Shown here: positions 1 through 6,006 of the stretch, one piece after another | Layout: each line of letters starts with the position of its first letter | Numbering within the stretch: the stretch's first letter is position 1 | Assembly (NCBI GenBank): GCA_017958765.1 | Contig: JAGDBY010000153.1 | Coordinates: forward strand, 1 to 6,774 | Length of the DNA: 6,774 nt | Direction: 5' to 3' | Source of the DNA: Bacteroidales bacterium | Lineage (GTDB): Bacteria; Bacteroidota; Bacteroidia; Bacteroidales; UBA932 | Position numbers and translations under genes: made by a program | Notes under the pieces: generated by a model | The model's input: the letters and a program-made list of their open reading frames with translations, nothing else | Database searches by the model: none | What the model was told of the DNA's origin: nothing

Positions 1-1
1 C

Positions 2-364
2 ATCGCCATTTTCATAGGAAACAAACTCAAGGGGACCAAGGGGAGCCTCGTTGCGACCCGGGGAAGCGTTCTTCCTTCATTCCTCATCATCCTGCTCATC
101 GCGATGATTTTCAGCAATTTCAAAGACAATCCCGTCGTAATTGCCGTTTTCAAGGGGATCAGGCCTGCCGTCGTGGCCTTGATAGCGGTGCCTACCGTTC
201 AGCTGGCCATAAGAAGCAAGCTTAACTGGTGGAGACTCCTGCTGGCCGTTGTCACAATGGCCCTGATTGCATTCTTGAAAGTGTCTCCTATCTACATTCT
301 GCTCACAGTTGCCGTAATCACGGCCTTCATAGCCTATTATCAAGAGAAAAGGAGTGTAAGATGA
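2..364 (+). CDS. Chromate transporter family (CHR) subunit, C-terminal part; 5' end outside window
   Basis: This is the last 120 residues of a membrane protein; the reading frame is open from the window edge to a TGA at 362-364. The visible part starts with a short cytoplasmic-looking stretch (GNKLKG), then G-x-VLPSFLIILLI, the family's Pro-Ser-Phe transmembrane pattern. An FKGIRPAVVALI segment follows, and then two hydrophobic helices. The chromate transporter family has this G-x-x-LPSF ... GxRPAVVAL arrangement. In bacteria with half-size (about 190 residue) CHR proteins, two such genes lie next to each other and probably act as one transporter. That is the arrangement here, since the next gene is a homologous half-size protein whose ATG overlaps this stop. 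The substrate is inferred from the family only; many CHR proteins have no tested chromate activity. Confidence 0.88.
   Translation: MAIFIGNKLKGTKGSLVATRGSVLPSFLIILLIAMIFSNFKDNPVVIAVFKGIRPAVVALIAVPTVQLAIRSKLNWWRLLLAVVTMALIAFLKVSPIYILLTVAVITAFIAYYQEKRSVR
347..354 (+). promoter_or_regulatory. Shine-Dalgarno-like sequence before the second chromate transporter gene
   Basis: AAAAGGAG lies 6 nt before the ATG at 361, inside the last codons of the upstream gene. The other starts I checked in this window (oadA-like, DUF308, nhaA, rpsP, rimM) have no such purine box. This one supports the choice of 361 as the start and suggests that re-initiation couples the two subunits. Confidence 0.5.
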
Positions 365-927
365 TTATATTCTGGCAGCTGTTCTATACTTTCTTCTTAA
401 TCGGCCTGTTTACAATAGGCGGCGGATACGCTATGCTGGGCCTTATACAGAATCAGGTAGTGACGGTTCACGGCTGGATTACAGCGGAGGCGTTTACCGA
501 CATCGTGGCTATCTCGCAGATGACTCCGGGCCCTATCGGAATCAACAGCGCTACTTATATCGGCTACAGCGTAGCTCAGGCAGCGGGGATGTCTCAGGGA
601 TGGTGCATCTTCGGCTCTTTCATCTCCACCTTCGCCGTCGTCCTCCCTTCTTTTTTGATTGCGATATGGGTGTGCAGGCTCTACAGCAGGCTGAAGAATA
701 ACAACGTCTTCTCTTCAACGATGAAGAATGTCCGTCCTGTGGTAATAGGACTGATCGGAGCGGCAGCCATTCTGCTGATCACCCCGGCTTCTTTCATCGA
801 TTACAAGAGCTGGATAATATTTGCGTCCGCATTCGCCATTGGAATGTGGACGCATATCAGTCCTATCTGGACTATAATTCTAAGCGGAATCGCCGGTTTT
901 ATTCTGTACTACCCGATGGCTCTTTGA
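361..927 (+). CDS. Chromate transporter family (CHR) half-size subunit
   Basis: This is a 188-residue integral membrane protein, the usual length for a short-chain CHR protein. It has the N-terminal signature of the family: a first helix ending in FTIGGGYAM (residues 17-25), a GW at 38-39, and a PGP at 56-58 followed by a small-residue helix. VVLPSFLI comes at 93-100 and VRPVVIGLIGAAA at 124-136, with two more hydrophobic segments towards the C terminus. The start is the ATG at 361, within an ATGA overlap with the preceding subunit and with a purine-rich box just upstream. An in-frame start further upstream at 229 would lie inside the first subunit and add unrelated residues, so I rejected it. 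It probably pairs with the upstream subunit to export or import an oxyanion; chromate is the family assignment and was not shown for this protein. The last 29 bp overlap the end of nhaA on the other strand. Confidence 0.9.
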   Translation: MIIFWQLFYTFFLIGLFTIGGGYAMLGLIQNQVVTVHGWITAEAFTDIVAISQMTPGPIGINSATYIGYSVAQAAGMSQGWCIFGSFISTFAVVLPSFLIAIWVCRLYSRLKNNNVFSSTMKNVRPVVIGLIGAAAILLITPASFIDYKSWIIFASAFAIGMWTHISPIWTIILSGIAGFILYYPMAL

Positions 928-2275
928 CAGGCTTCTCTTTGCCTGTAATCCCCACGGCCAGCATTCCGACCAAAGCGGCTACCACAGAAGTAATCAATAC
1001 CGCTGCTTTACCTACATTGATCATTTCCGGATTGGTAAAGGCCAGATTGTCTATGAACAGAGACATTGTAAAGCCGATACCTCCGATGATTCCCATAGCG
1101 AAAAGCTGTCTCCAGAGAGTTCCTGCAGGGAGTTTCGCAAAGCCGAGCTTCACTGCGAGCCAGCTGAAAGAGAATATTCCCAGCGGCTTGCCCAACAGCA
1201 GTCCCAGGAATATACCGAAACCGATTGTAGGGAGGAACTGTGAGCCGAAAACGTCGCTGCTGAATGCTACGCCTGCATTTGAGAGGGCGAACAGAGGCAT
1301 TATGAAATAGTTCACCGGACGGGCCAGAACAACCTGGAATTTGTTCATCAGCGGGTTGATGGCGTCCACACGCTCATTCAACTGGTGAAGCACATTCAGC
1401 TGTTTAGAATTGGACAGCACATCTACCTGCCCGTTGCTGGATGCCCTGAACTGCTCAATCAGATGGGATGCCGCAGCGTGGAATTTAACTTCGTTGATAC
1501 GGGTCTTGGCCGGAATCGTGATCGCAAGCAGAACGCCGGCTATTGTAGCGTGAATTCCTGACTTGTACACGAAATACCACAGAACCACTCCCAGAAGAAC
1601 GTACGGAAGATAATACTTAACCTGCGCCTTGTTCAGACATATCAGCAGAATGAAGACTATAGCGGCATATATCAGGAAATTCAGGTGCAGCGCGTGGGTC
1701 GGATAGAAGACTGCCAGAACAATGATGGATCCCAGGTCATCTACGATTGCCAGAGCCGTAAGGAAAACCTTGAGCCCAAGCGGACACTTCTTGCCGAGGA
1801 GAGTCAGGACGCAGATAGCGAAAGCGATGTCAGTCGCCATCGGGATGCCCCAGCCGTTTGCGCTTACAGTGCCGTGGTTGAACAGAGTGTATATTACAGC
1901 CGGAAAAACCATTCCGCCGAGCGCGGCGAAAATAGGGAGCATAGCCTGTTTAGGCTCCGCCAATTCTCCGACCAACATTTCCCGCTTTATCTCCAAGCCT
2001 ACATTGAGGAAGAATACCGCCATCAATGCATCGTTGATCCAGTGTAACAGCGGCATCTGCAGGATAAAGCCGCCGAATTTGAATCCCGCTTCCACATTCC
2101 AGATGTTATGGAACGGTGCCAGCGCCGGGACATTCGCCAGAATGATCGCAAGAATTGCAAAGAACAGCAGCAATACTCCTGCGAAAGATTCGTTTCTTAT
2201 GAAAAGTTGAAAGACTGAACGTGAAGGACGCTTTACGTTAGCGGTTTTTGGAACAGGTTTAGATTCTCTTGCCAT
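899..2275 (-). CDS. nhaA: Na+/H+ antiporter NhaA
   Basis: This inner-membrane protein of 458 residues exchanges Na+ (or Li+) for H+ and so controls internal pH and sodium. Its key motifs are intact: ATDIAFA with D149 (E. coli D133 position), AIVDDLGSI with the paired aspartates D179/D180 (E. coli D163/D164, the ion-binding site), and GKPLGI with K363 (E. coli K300 position). GGIGFTMSLFI follows at 398-408. It is longer than E. coli NhaA (388 residues). Much of the extra length is a polar, probably cytoplasmic insert at about 262-318, between the segment ending ITIPAKTR and the helix beginning PVNYFIMPLFA. There is also a charged N-terminal extension of about 20 residues. The ATG at 2275 lies 2 bp after the stop of the DUF308 gene, so the two are surely co-transcribed. 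The stop overlaps the convergent chromate transporter gene. Confidence 0.96.
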   Translation of the reverse strand: MARESKPVPKTANVKRPSRSVFQLFIRNESFAGVLLLFFAILAIILANVPALAPFHNIWNVEAGFKFGGFILQMPLLHWINDALMAVFFLNVGLEIKREMLVGELAEPKQAMLPIFAALGGMVFPAVIYTLFNHGTVSANGWGIPMATDIAFAICVLTLLGKKCPLGLKVFLTALAIVDDLGSIIVLAVFYPTHALHLNFLIYAAIVFILLICLNKAQVKYYLPYVLLGVVLWYFVYKSGIHATIAGVLLAITIPAKTRINEVKFHAAASHLIEQFRASSNGQVDVLSNSKQLNVLHQLNERVDAINPLMNKFQVVLARPVNYFIMPLFALSNAGVAFSSDVFGSQFLPTIGFGIFLGLLLGKPLGIFSFSWLAVKLGFAKLPAGTLWRQLFAMGIIGGIGFTMSLFIDNLAFTNPEMINVGKAAVLITSVVAALVGMLAVGITGKEKPVKEPSGSTE

Positions 2276-2277
2276 TA

Positions 2278-2874
2278 TTAATTGTTATTCAATGTTTCTG
2301 AGGATACCTCTTCGTACTCTGTATCCTCTATCTGATGTGATTTGTAAACTTTCTTGACTTTCAGCGTTGCGAAAAGCTCCGACAGACCGTACACTATCAG
2401 GGCGCAGCCTGTGAACATAAATATGGTCCTCTCTACCTGGAACGGCTTGAAGAGCAGAATAAATCCGCATACCGTAACCAGCACGGGGAGGATGAAGTAT
2501 CCGAACGGGATCTTAGAGTACTTGCCGGCTGAGATCAGACCGGACAGCTCGCTTATTCCGAACACGATAAACAGCAAGCCGAAGATGTACATTATCAGCG
2601 AGATAAAGAAATCGGTAAAAAGGACCAGCACGAGTCCGAACAGAATTGAGAACAATCCGTTGAAGCTCATGATGTTTCCGAAAAGAGAATCCGACTCTTT
2701 ATAGCTGACCGCGATGCTCACTCCGCCCACTATTATCAACACGATACCTAGAGCGACCACCAATGTCTTGGCTGCCATATCAGGCCACAGAGCCATCACA
2801 AGGCCGATTACGATACAGGCTATCGCGCGGGCGTAGCCATAGGCCGGACTGAATATTCTGTTGAAAAATGTCAT
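2278..2874 (-). CDS. DUF308/HdeD-like six-helix membrane protein
   Basis: This is a small membrane protein of 198 residues with about six hydrophobic segments (roughly 13-31, 36-57, 69-87, 90-113, 124-143 and 148-168) and an acidic, polar C-terminal tail (about 170-198). The helices form three repeated hairpins with similar turns: ALWPDMA near 28, VLFTDFF near 84 and LLFKPFQ near 140. The pattern G-[IL]-S-E-L occurs at 106-110 and again at 163-167. This internal repeat is typical of the DUF308/HdeD family. In E. coli HdeD is linked to acid resistance, but the molecular role of the family is unknown. I chose the ATG at 2874, one base after the upstream gene's stop; a TTG at 2886 would add four residues and overlap that gene by 11 bp. 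It sits between the carboxyltransferase-like gene and nhaA, so a membrane or pH stress role is possible but unproven. Confidence 0.85.
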   Translation of the reverse strand: MTFFNRIFSPAYGYARAIACIVIGLVMALWPDMAAKTLVVALGIVLIIVGGVSIAVSYKESDSLFGNIMSFNGLFSILFGLVLVLFTDFFISLIMYIFGLLFIVFGISELSGLISAGKYSKIPFGYFILPVLVTVCGFILLFKPFQVERTIFMFTGCALIVYGLSELFATLKVKKVYKSHQIEDTEYEEVSSETLNNN

Positions 2875-2875
2875 A

Positions 2876-4660
2876 CTATTTATCAATAAAGGCGATTATT
2901 TCGTTCTTTTCAACGCGAGCACCCTGGGCAGGATATACCTCTATATATTTGCCTGAAGCAGGAGCGTACACATTCTCGAAACCGTAGTAGGTTTGAATCT
3001 GGCAGAGAAGATCGCCTTCCTTGACTTTCTCGCCTACTCTCGGAGCCATAGACTTCTCGGCAACGTCATACTGCCATACAATCTGTCCTGAGGCCACAGC
3101 CTGAACCGGCATCGCCTTCGGATGAAGATCGGTAACTTTGGTTACGTCAATCTTAGGCATCTCCACTACAGGACGGGTCACGATTATAGGAGCGCCGGCT
3201 TTTGCTTTGGCTGCCTCCAGATCTTTCTCGAAGCGCTGCTTAGCGATACCGCTCTTGTAATCACGGTACTGTCTCTCGTGCATTGCGAATTCGAACAGCT
3301 CCTCATCATCCTGGCCGCGATCCCAGCCCTCTTCCTTCATCATTGCGATGAATTTATCGAGCTCATCAGGGAATGCGTCCTGAGGATTACCCTGGTAGAA
3401 TTCCAGCACTTTCTCTATTGCAAGCTCCACAATCTCAGGAGCCAGAGGACCCGGAAGCTGTCCGGTCTTGCCCAGAATCATATTCCAGGTATCAGGATCT
3501 ATCTTGGTCCAGCGAGGCTCTCCCTTGAGAATATTCATAAGGTTGATCAAGGCTGTATTCTTAACATACTGGCTGAATGGAGTAACCAGAGGAGGATATC
3601 CGAGACGAGGCCATACGTATGCCACCTCTTGGAACAGCATCACGAGCAGCTCGTTGATAGAGAGCTCTTTCTTGCCCTGATTACGCAAAGACATATTGAT
3701 TGCTCCGTGGAAGCCTTTCAGATCGGCCATCATAGAGCCCATCATACCTCCCGGAAGGCCGCAGCCTACCAGAAGCGAAGTCATCTGAGAGTTGGTCGGC
3801 TCTATGAAATATCCCAGGAAATCATCCATAAAGCTCTGAGTGAGCCTGCGAACCTCCATATAAGCGTCCATATTGAGGTCTTTCACAAGGAATCCGTCGT
3901 CCTTGAGCATCTCGCGGACGGTGATAACGTCTGGGTGAACTTTACCCCATGAAAGTGGCTCTACGGCTACATCAAGATAGTCAGCGCCTGCACGGGCCAC
4001 CTCGAGCATCGAAGCCGGTGAGAAACCAGGGCCGCAGTGGCCGTGATACTGAACTATGATATGAGGATACTTGGTCTTAATCTCTTTGACGAGCTTGCCC
4101 AATGTGGCTGGACGGCCGATGCCGGCCATATCTTTCAGACAGATCTCATCGCAGCCGTATTCTACAACCTTGTCAACTACACCCATATAATATTCTACGG
4201 TGTGTATCGGAGAATGGGTGATACTGAGAGCTACCTGAGAAATCATCCCGGCCTTCTTAGCATACTCGACGCTCAGGCGGAGATTTCTATGATCGTTAAG
4301 ACCGCAGAATGAACGTGAAATATCAGTTCCCTGCGCTTTCTTAACCTTGTACATCAGTTCGCGCACGTCTGCAGGAACAGGGTTCATACGGAGAGCGTTC
4401 AGACCTCTCTCCAGCATATGTGTTTGGATACCGACCTTGTGGAAAGGCGCAGTCCACTGACGGACAGCTACGTTGGGGTTCTCCCCGAAAAGAAGGTTCA
4501 CCTGCTCGAATGCGCCTCCGTTGGTCTCGACTCTGTCGAAACACCCCATATCAATGATTGCAGGAGCAACCTGAACCAATTGGTCTACTCTCGGGACATA
4601 CTTGCCGGAAGACTGCCACATGTCCCTATAAACCAGTGAAAACTTTATTTCTTTTGCCAT
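2876..4660 (-). CDS. oadA: OadA/PycB-like carboxyltransferase with a biotinyl-like domain that lacks the biotin lysine
   Basis: This 594-residue protein has the architecture of oxaloacetate decarboxylase alpha / pyruvate carboxylase subunit B: a TIM-barrel carboxyltransferase domain (about 5-290), a conserved PYC/OADA helical domain (about 290-470), an Ala/Lys/Pro linker (about 480-520) and a C-terminal biotinyl-like domain (about 523-593). The metal-site residues of the barrel are visible: D13 in YRDMWQS, K176 in CLKDMAG (the lysine carbamylated in relatives), and H206 and H208 in YHGHCG. LPGGM (302-306) and PPLVTPFSQ (356-364) are also family motifs. Two deviations stand out: the usual RDAHQS reads RDMWQS, and the biotin site EAMKM reads QTYYG (556-560), placing Y559 at the modified lysine. 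The frame is intact. No OadB or OadG gene is in the window. The symbol marks the family only: activity would need biotin carried by another protein, or the protein does something else. It is the first gene of a three-gene leftward unit and starts at the ATG at 4660. Confidence 0.85.
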   Translation of the reverse strand: MAKEIKFSLVYRDMWQSSGKYVPRVDQLVQVAPAIIDMGCFDRVETNGGAFEQVNLLFGENPNVAVRQWTAPFHKVGIQTHMLERGLNALRMNPVPADVRELMYKVKKAQGTDISRSFCGLNDHRNLRLSVEYAKKAGMISQVALSITHSPIHTVEYYMGVVDKVVEYGCDEICLKDMAGIGRPATLGKLVKEIKTKYPHIIVQYHGHCGPGFSPASMLEVARAGADYLDVAVEPLSWGKVHPDVITVREMLKDDGFLVKDLNMDAYMEVRRLTQSFMDDFLGYFIEPTNSQMTSLLVGCGLPGGMMGSMMADLKGFHGAINMSLRNQGKKELSINELLVMLFQEVAYVWPRLGYPPLVTPFSQYVKNTALINLMNILKGEPRWTKIDPDTWNMILGKTGQLPGPLAPEIVELAIEKVLEFYQGNPQDAFPDELDKFIAMMKEEGWDRGQDDEELFEFAMHERQYRDYKSGIAKQRFEKDLEAAKAKAGAPIIVTRPVVEMPKIDVTKVTDLHPKAMPVQAVASGQIVWQYDVAEKSMAPRVGEKVKEGDLLCQIQTYYGFENVYAPASGKYIEVYPAQGARVEKNEIIAFIDK

Positions 4661-4681
4661 GATACTATATTGTAATGCGTT

Positions 4682-4702
4682 CGGTGAAGGGAATTTTCAC
4701 CG
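4682..4702 (-). promoter_or_regulatory. Perfect 7-bp inverted repeat at the expected 5' end of the oadA-like transcript
   Basis: CGGTGAA and TTCACCG are separated by 7 nt. The repeat lies just downstream of the leftward -7 box, so the message would begin with, or close to, this hairpin, followed by about 20 nt before the ATG. It could be an RNA-stabilising 5' stem-loop or an operator at the transcription start. The symmetry is seen directly; the role is inferred. Confidence 0.4.
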
Positions 4703-4706
4703 GATG

Positions 4707-4737
4707 CAAAGTTAAAAATATTTCTCTTTTTGGAAAA
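4707..4737 (-). promoter_or_regulatory. Bacteroidota-type promoter for the oadA-like / DUF308 / nhaA unit
   Basis: On the minus strand TAACTTTG (4714-4707) matches the -7 consensus TAnnTTTG exactly. With a 19-nt spacer it is preceded by TTTT (4737-4734), one base from the -33 consensus TTTG. Transcription would start near 4700, leaving a leader of about 40 nt before the ATG at 4660. Confidence 0.6.
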
Positions 4738-4751
4738 GATTATTACCTTTG
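4721..4751 (+). promoter_or_regulatory. Bacteroidota-type promoter for tRNA-His and probably rpsP-rimM
   Basis: TACCTTTG at 4744-4751 matches the -7 consensus TAnnTTTG. TTTC at 4721-4724, 19 nt upstream, is one base from the -33 consensus TTTG. Start of transcription is expected near 4756, about 25 nt before the tRNA. It interleaves with the leftward promoter, so the two -33 regions share the same 30 bp. Confidence 0.6.
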
Positions 4752-4780
4752 CAACCCGCATCGTAAAAAGGTGCTTATAT

Positions 4781-4855
4781 GGTGGGTGTAGCTCAGTTGG
4801 TTAGAGCATCGGATTGTGGTTCCGAGGGTCGTGGGTTCGAGTCCCATCTCCCACC
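4781..4855 (+). tRNA. tRNA-His, anticodon GTG
   Basis: The cloverleaf can be drawn by hand. G4781 is the extra G(-1) typical of histidine tRNAs and faces C4855 (position 73). The acceptor stem is 4782-4788 with 4848-4854. The D arm is GCTC/GAGC (4791-4807). The anticodon stem TCGGA/TCCGA has loop TTGTGGT, giving anticodon GTG at 4816-4818. The T arm is GTGGG/CCCAT with loop TTCGAGT. CCA is not encoded (CTT follows), so it must be added after transcription, as is common in this phylum. The acceptor stem has one T:T mismatch (4787 against 4849, positions 6:67); everything else pairs. Confidence 0.96.
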
Positions 4856-4865
4856 CTTAGTAAGT

Positions 4866-4885
4866 CCTTCTTTCGTGAAAGAAGG
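4866..4885 (+). terminator. Perfect inverted repeat between tRNA-His and rpsP (weak terminator or processing hairpin)
   Basis: CCTTCTTT (4866-4873) and AAAGAAGG (4878-4885) form an 8-bp stem with a CGTG loop. The following bases (CAGTTTATAATT) are AT-rich but not a run of T, so complete termination is unlikely. It may trim the 3' end of the tRNA precursor or reduce read-through into rpsP. Confidence 0.5.
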
Positions 4886-4921
4886 CAGTTTATAATTAAC
4901 TAATAATTAATACATTAAGAA

Positions 4922-5545
4922 ATGGCAGTAAAAATTCGCCTTGCACGCCACGGAAAAAAGAACTATGCTTTTTATCACATCGTGGTAGCTGACTCACGCT
5001 CACCGCGTGACGGTCGCAACATTGAACAGATTGGTTCGTACAATCCTAACACTAATCCTGCAACTATCGTTCTTAACCAAGAGAGAGCTCTTTATTGGTT
5101 GAACGTCGGTGCGCAGCCAACTCCTACAACCCGCCGTATTCTTTCATACGAAGGTGTTCTTCTTAAGAAACATCTCCAGGGCGGTGTTAAGAAAGGCGCT
5201 TTCTCAGAGGCTGAGGCTCAGAAGAGATTCGATGCTTGGAAATCAGCTCAAGAGTCTAAGATCGCTGACAAAGTAAGTGCTCTCAAGAATGCTTCTATCG
5301 AAGCTGCTAAGGTAGCTAAGGCTGCTGAGGCTAAAGTTAACACTGAGCGCGCTGAAGCTATTGCTAAGAAGAAAGCTGAAGCATTGGCTGCAGAACAAGC
5401 TGCTGCAAAGGCTGCCGCTGAGGAAGCTGCTGCAGAAGAGGCTGCTGTTGAGCAGGCTCCGGCTGAAGCTCCTGCAGAGGAAGCTCCGGTTGAGGCTCCT
5501 GCAGAGGAGGCTCCGGTTGCTGAGCAAGCACCTGCTGCTGAGTAG
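4922..5545 (+). CDS. rpsP: 30S ribosomal protein S16 with long Ala/Glu/Pro tail
   Basis: S16 is an early 30S assembly protein that binds 16S rRNA. Residues 1 to about 85 are the S16 domain: MAVKIRLARHGKKNYAFYHI at the start, the VVADSRSPRDGRNIEQIGSYNP signature (21-42) and the ALYWLNVGAQPTPT region (56-69). The usual bacterial protein is about 80-90 residues, but this one has 207. The extra part is a charged helical segment rich in Ala, Lys and Glu (about 94-175), then a Pro/Ala/Glu tail (176-207) with a tandem repeat. Extended S16 tails are known in Bacteroidota; this one looks at the long end. The start at 4922 is fixed by the universal MAVKIRL beginning. The upstream leader (4889-4921) is very AT-rich with no Shine-Dalgarno sequence. 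No separate promoter box is seen, so transcription from the tRNA-His promoter is likely. rimM begins 4 bp after the stop. Confidence 0.97.
   Translation: MAVKIRLARHGKKNYAFYHIVVADSRSPRDGRNIEQIGSYNPNTNPATIVLNQERALYWLNVGAQPTPTTRRILSYEGVLLKKHLQGGVKKGAFSEAEAQKRFDAWKSAQESKIADKVSALKNASIEAAKVAKAAEAKVNTERAEAIAKKKAEALAAEQAAAKAAAEEAAAEEAAVEQAPAEAPAEEAPVEAPAEEAPVAEQAPAAE
5468..5521 (+). repeat. 27-bp tandem repeat, two copies, in the rpsP tail
   Basis: Two in-frame 27-bp units (5468-5494 and 5495-5521) differ at 3 positions and encode APAEEAPVE and APAEEAPVA. The repeat keeps the frame, so copy-number changes would lengthen or shorten the S16 tail by nine residues. Confidence 0.85.
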
Positions 5546-5549
5546 TGTT

Positions 5550-6002
5550 ATGCGGATACTGAAATCTTACGGAGCAAAAGGCGGTCTTCTTGTAAGCGCC
5601 GCATCACTTAGTGAAGATTTCAATAAGAAAGAACCGGTATTCATCGAATTCGATGGACTGCCGGTTCCTTTTTTTATCGAAGAGATCAAATCTCACGGTT
5701 CTACCAAGCTCTTCATAAAACTGGAAGATATCGATACTCTCGAAGATGCCGAGGCTCTTGTCGGCAAAGACATTCTCCTTGAAGAGGAGTACTCTTCGTC
5801 TCAGGATTCAATTATAGGATATACTCTTATAGACGCCTCTACCGGCAAGACGGTCGGGACCGTCACAGGATTTGAAGATATCCCCGGCAACCCTTGCATC
5901 GAGGTAGAAAAATCCCTTTTCCCCTGCCACGAAGATTTGATTCGTAAAATTGACAGAAAGAAAAGGGTGATTTTCCTTACAATCCCTGAAGGATTGCTCT
6001 GA
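5550..6002 (+). CDS. rimM: Ribosome maturation factor RimM, short form
   Basis: RimM helps mature the head of the 30S subunit and binds S19; its gene commonly sits beside rpsP, as here. The protein has 150 residues. The N-terminal barrel is recognised from RILKSYGAKGGLLV (2-15; the family pattern is GxxxKPHGxKGELxV) and the VPFFIEEIKSHGSTKLFIKLEDIDTLEDAEALVG stretch (about 38-71). The C-terminal PRC-like barrel runs to the typical end, KRVIFLTIPEGLL (138-150). It is shorter than the usual 165-180 residues: about 10 residues before the first conserved glycine are missing, and the inter-domain and C-terminal loops look trimmed. The ATG at 5550 is 4 bp after the rpsP stop. In-frame upstream codons (for example TTG at 5517) lie inside rpsP and add residues unlike RimM. 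The gene ends 4 bp from the convergent infB stop. Confidence 0.9.
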   Translation: MRILKSYGAKGGLLVSAASLSEDFNKKEPVFIEFDGLPVPFFIEEIKSHGSTKLFIKLEDIDTLEDAEALVGKDILLEEEYSSSQDSIIGYTLIDASTGKTVGTVTGFEDIPGNPCIEVEKSLFPCHEDLIRKIDRKKRVIFLTIPEGLL

Positions 6003-6006
6003 CTGT

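Noticed and set aside
846..1310. 154-codon plus-strand frame bridging the end of the chromate gene and nhaA
   Set aside because: It begins inside the chromate transporter and then reads antisense to the conserved last helices of NhaA; no independent signal.
1685..2210. Two open frames on the plus strand within nhaA (1685-2047 and 1722-2210)
   Set aside because: Both lie wholly inside the conserved nhaA coding region, and their translations have no recognisable domain or plausible start context.
2872..2886. TTG start at 2886 for the DUF308 gene
   Set aside because: It would overlap the upstream gene by 11 bp with a rare start codon; the ATG at 2874, one base after the upstream stop, is a better coupled start.
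2876..3100. Frameshift as the cause of the missing EAMKM motif
   Set aside because: The residues before and after the hairpin remain in register with the biotinyl fold and the spacing is unchanged (13 residues from I555 to P567), so single-base insertions or deletions do not explain it.
3122..3952. 276-codon open frame on the plus strand, antisense to the oadA-like gene
   Set aside because: The opposite strand encodes a clearly conserved enzyme through the whole stretch; the antisense protein is rich in His, Leu and Arg without a family pattern, as expected from the complement of biased codons.
4729..4751. TTTG at 4729-4732 as the -33 element of the plus-strand promoter
   Set aside because: It is only 11 nt from the -7 box, whereas the Bacteroidota spacing is about 19-21; TTTC at 4721-4724 has the right spacing.
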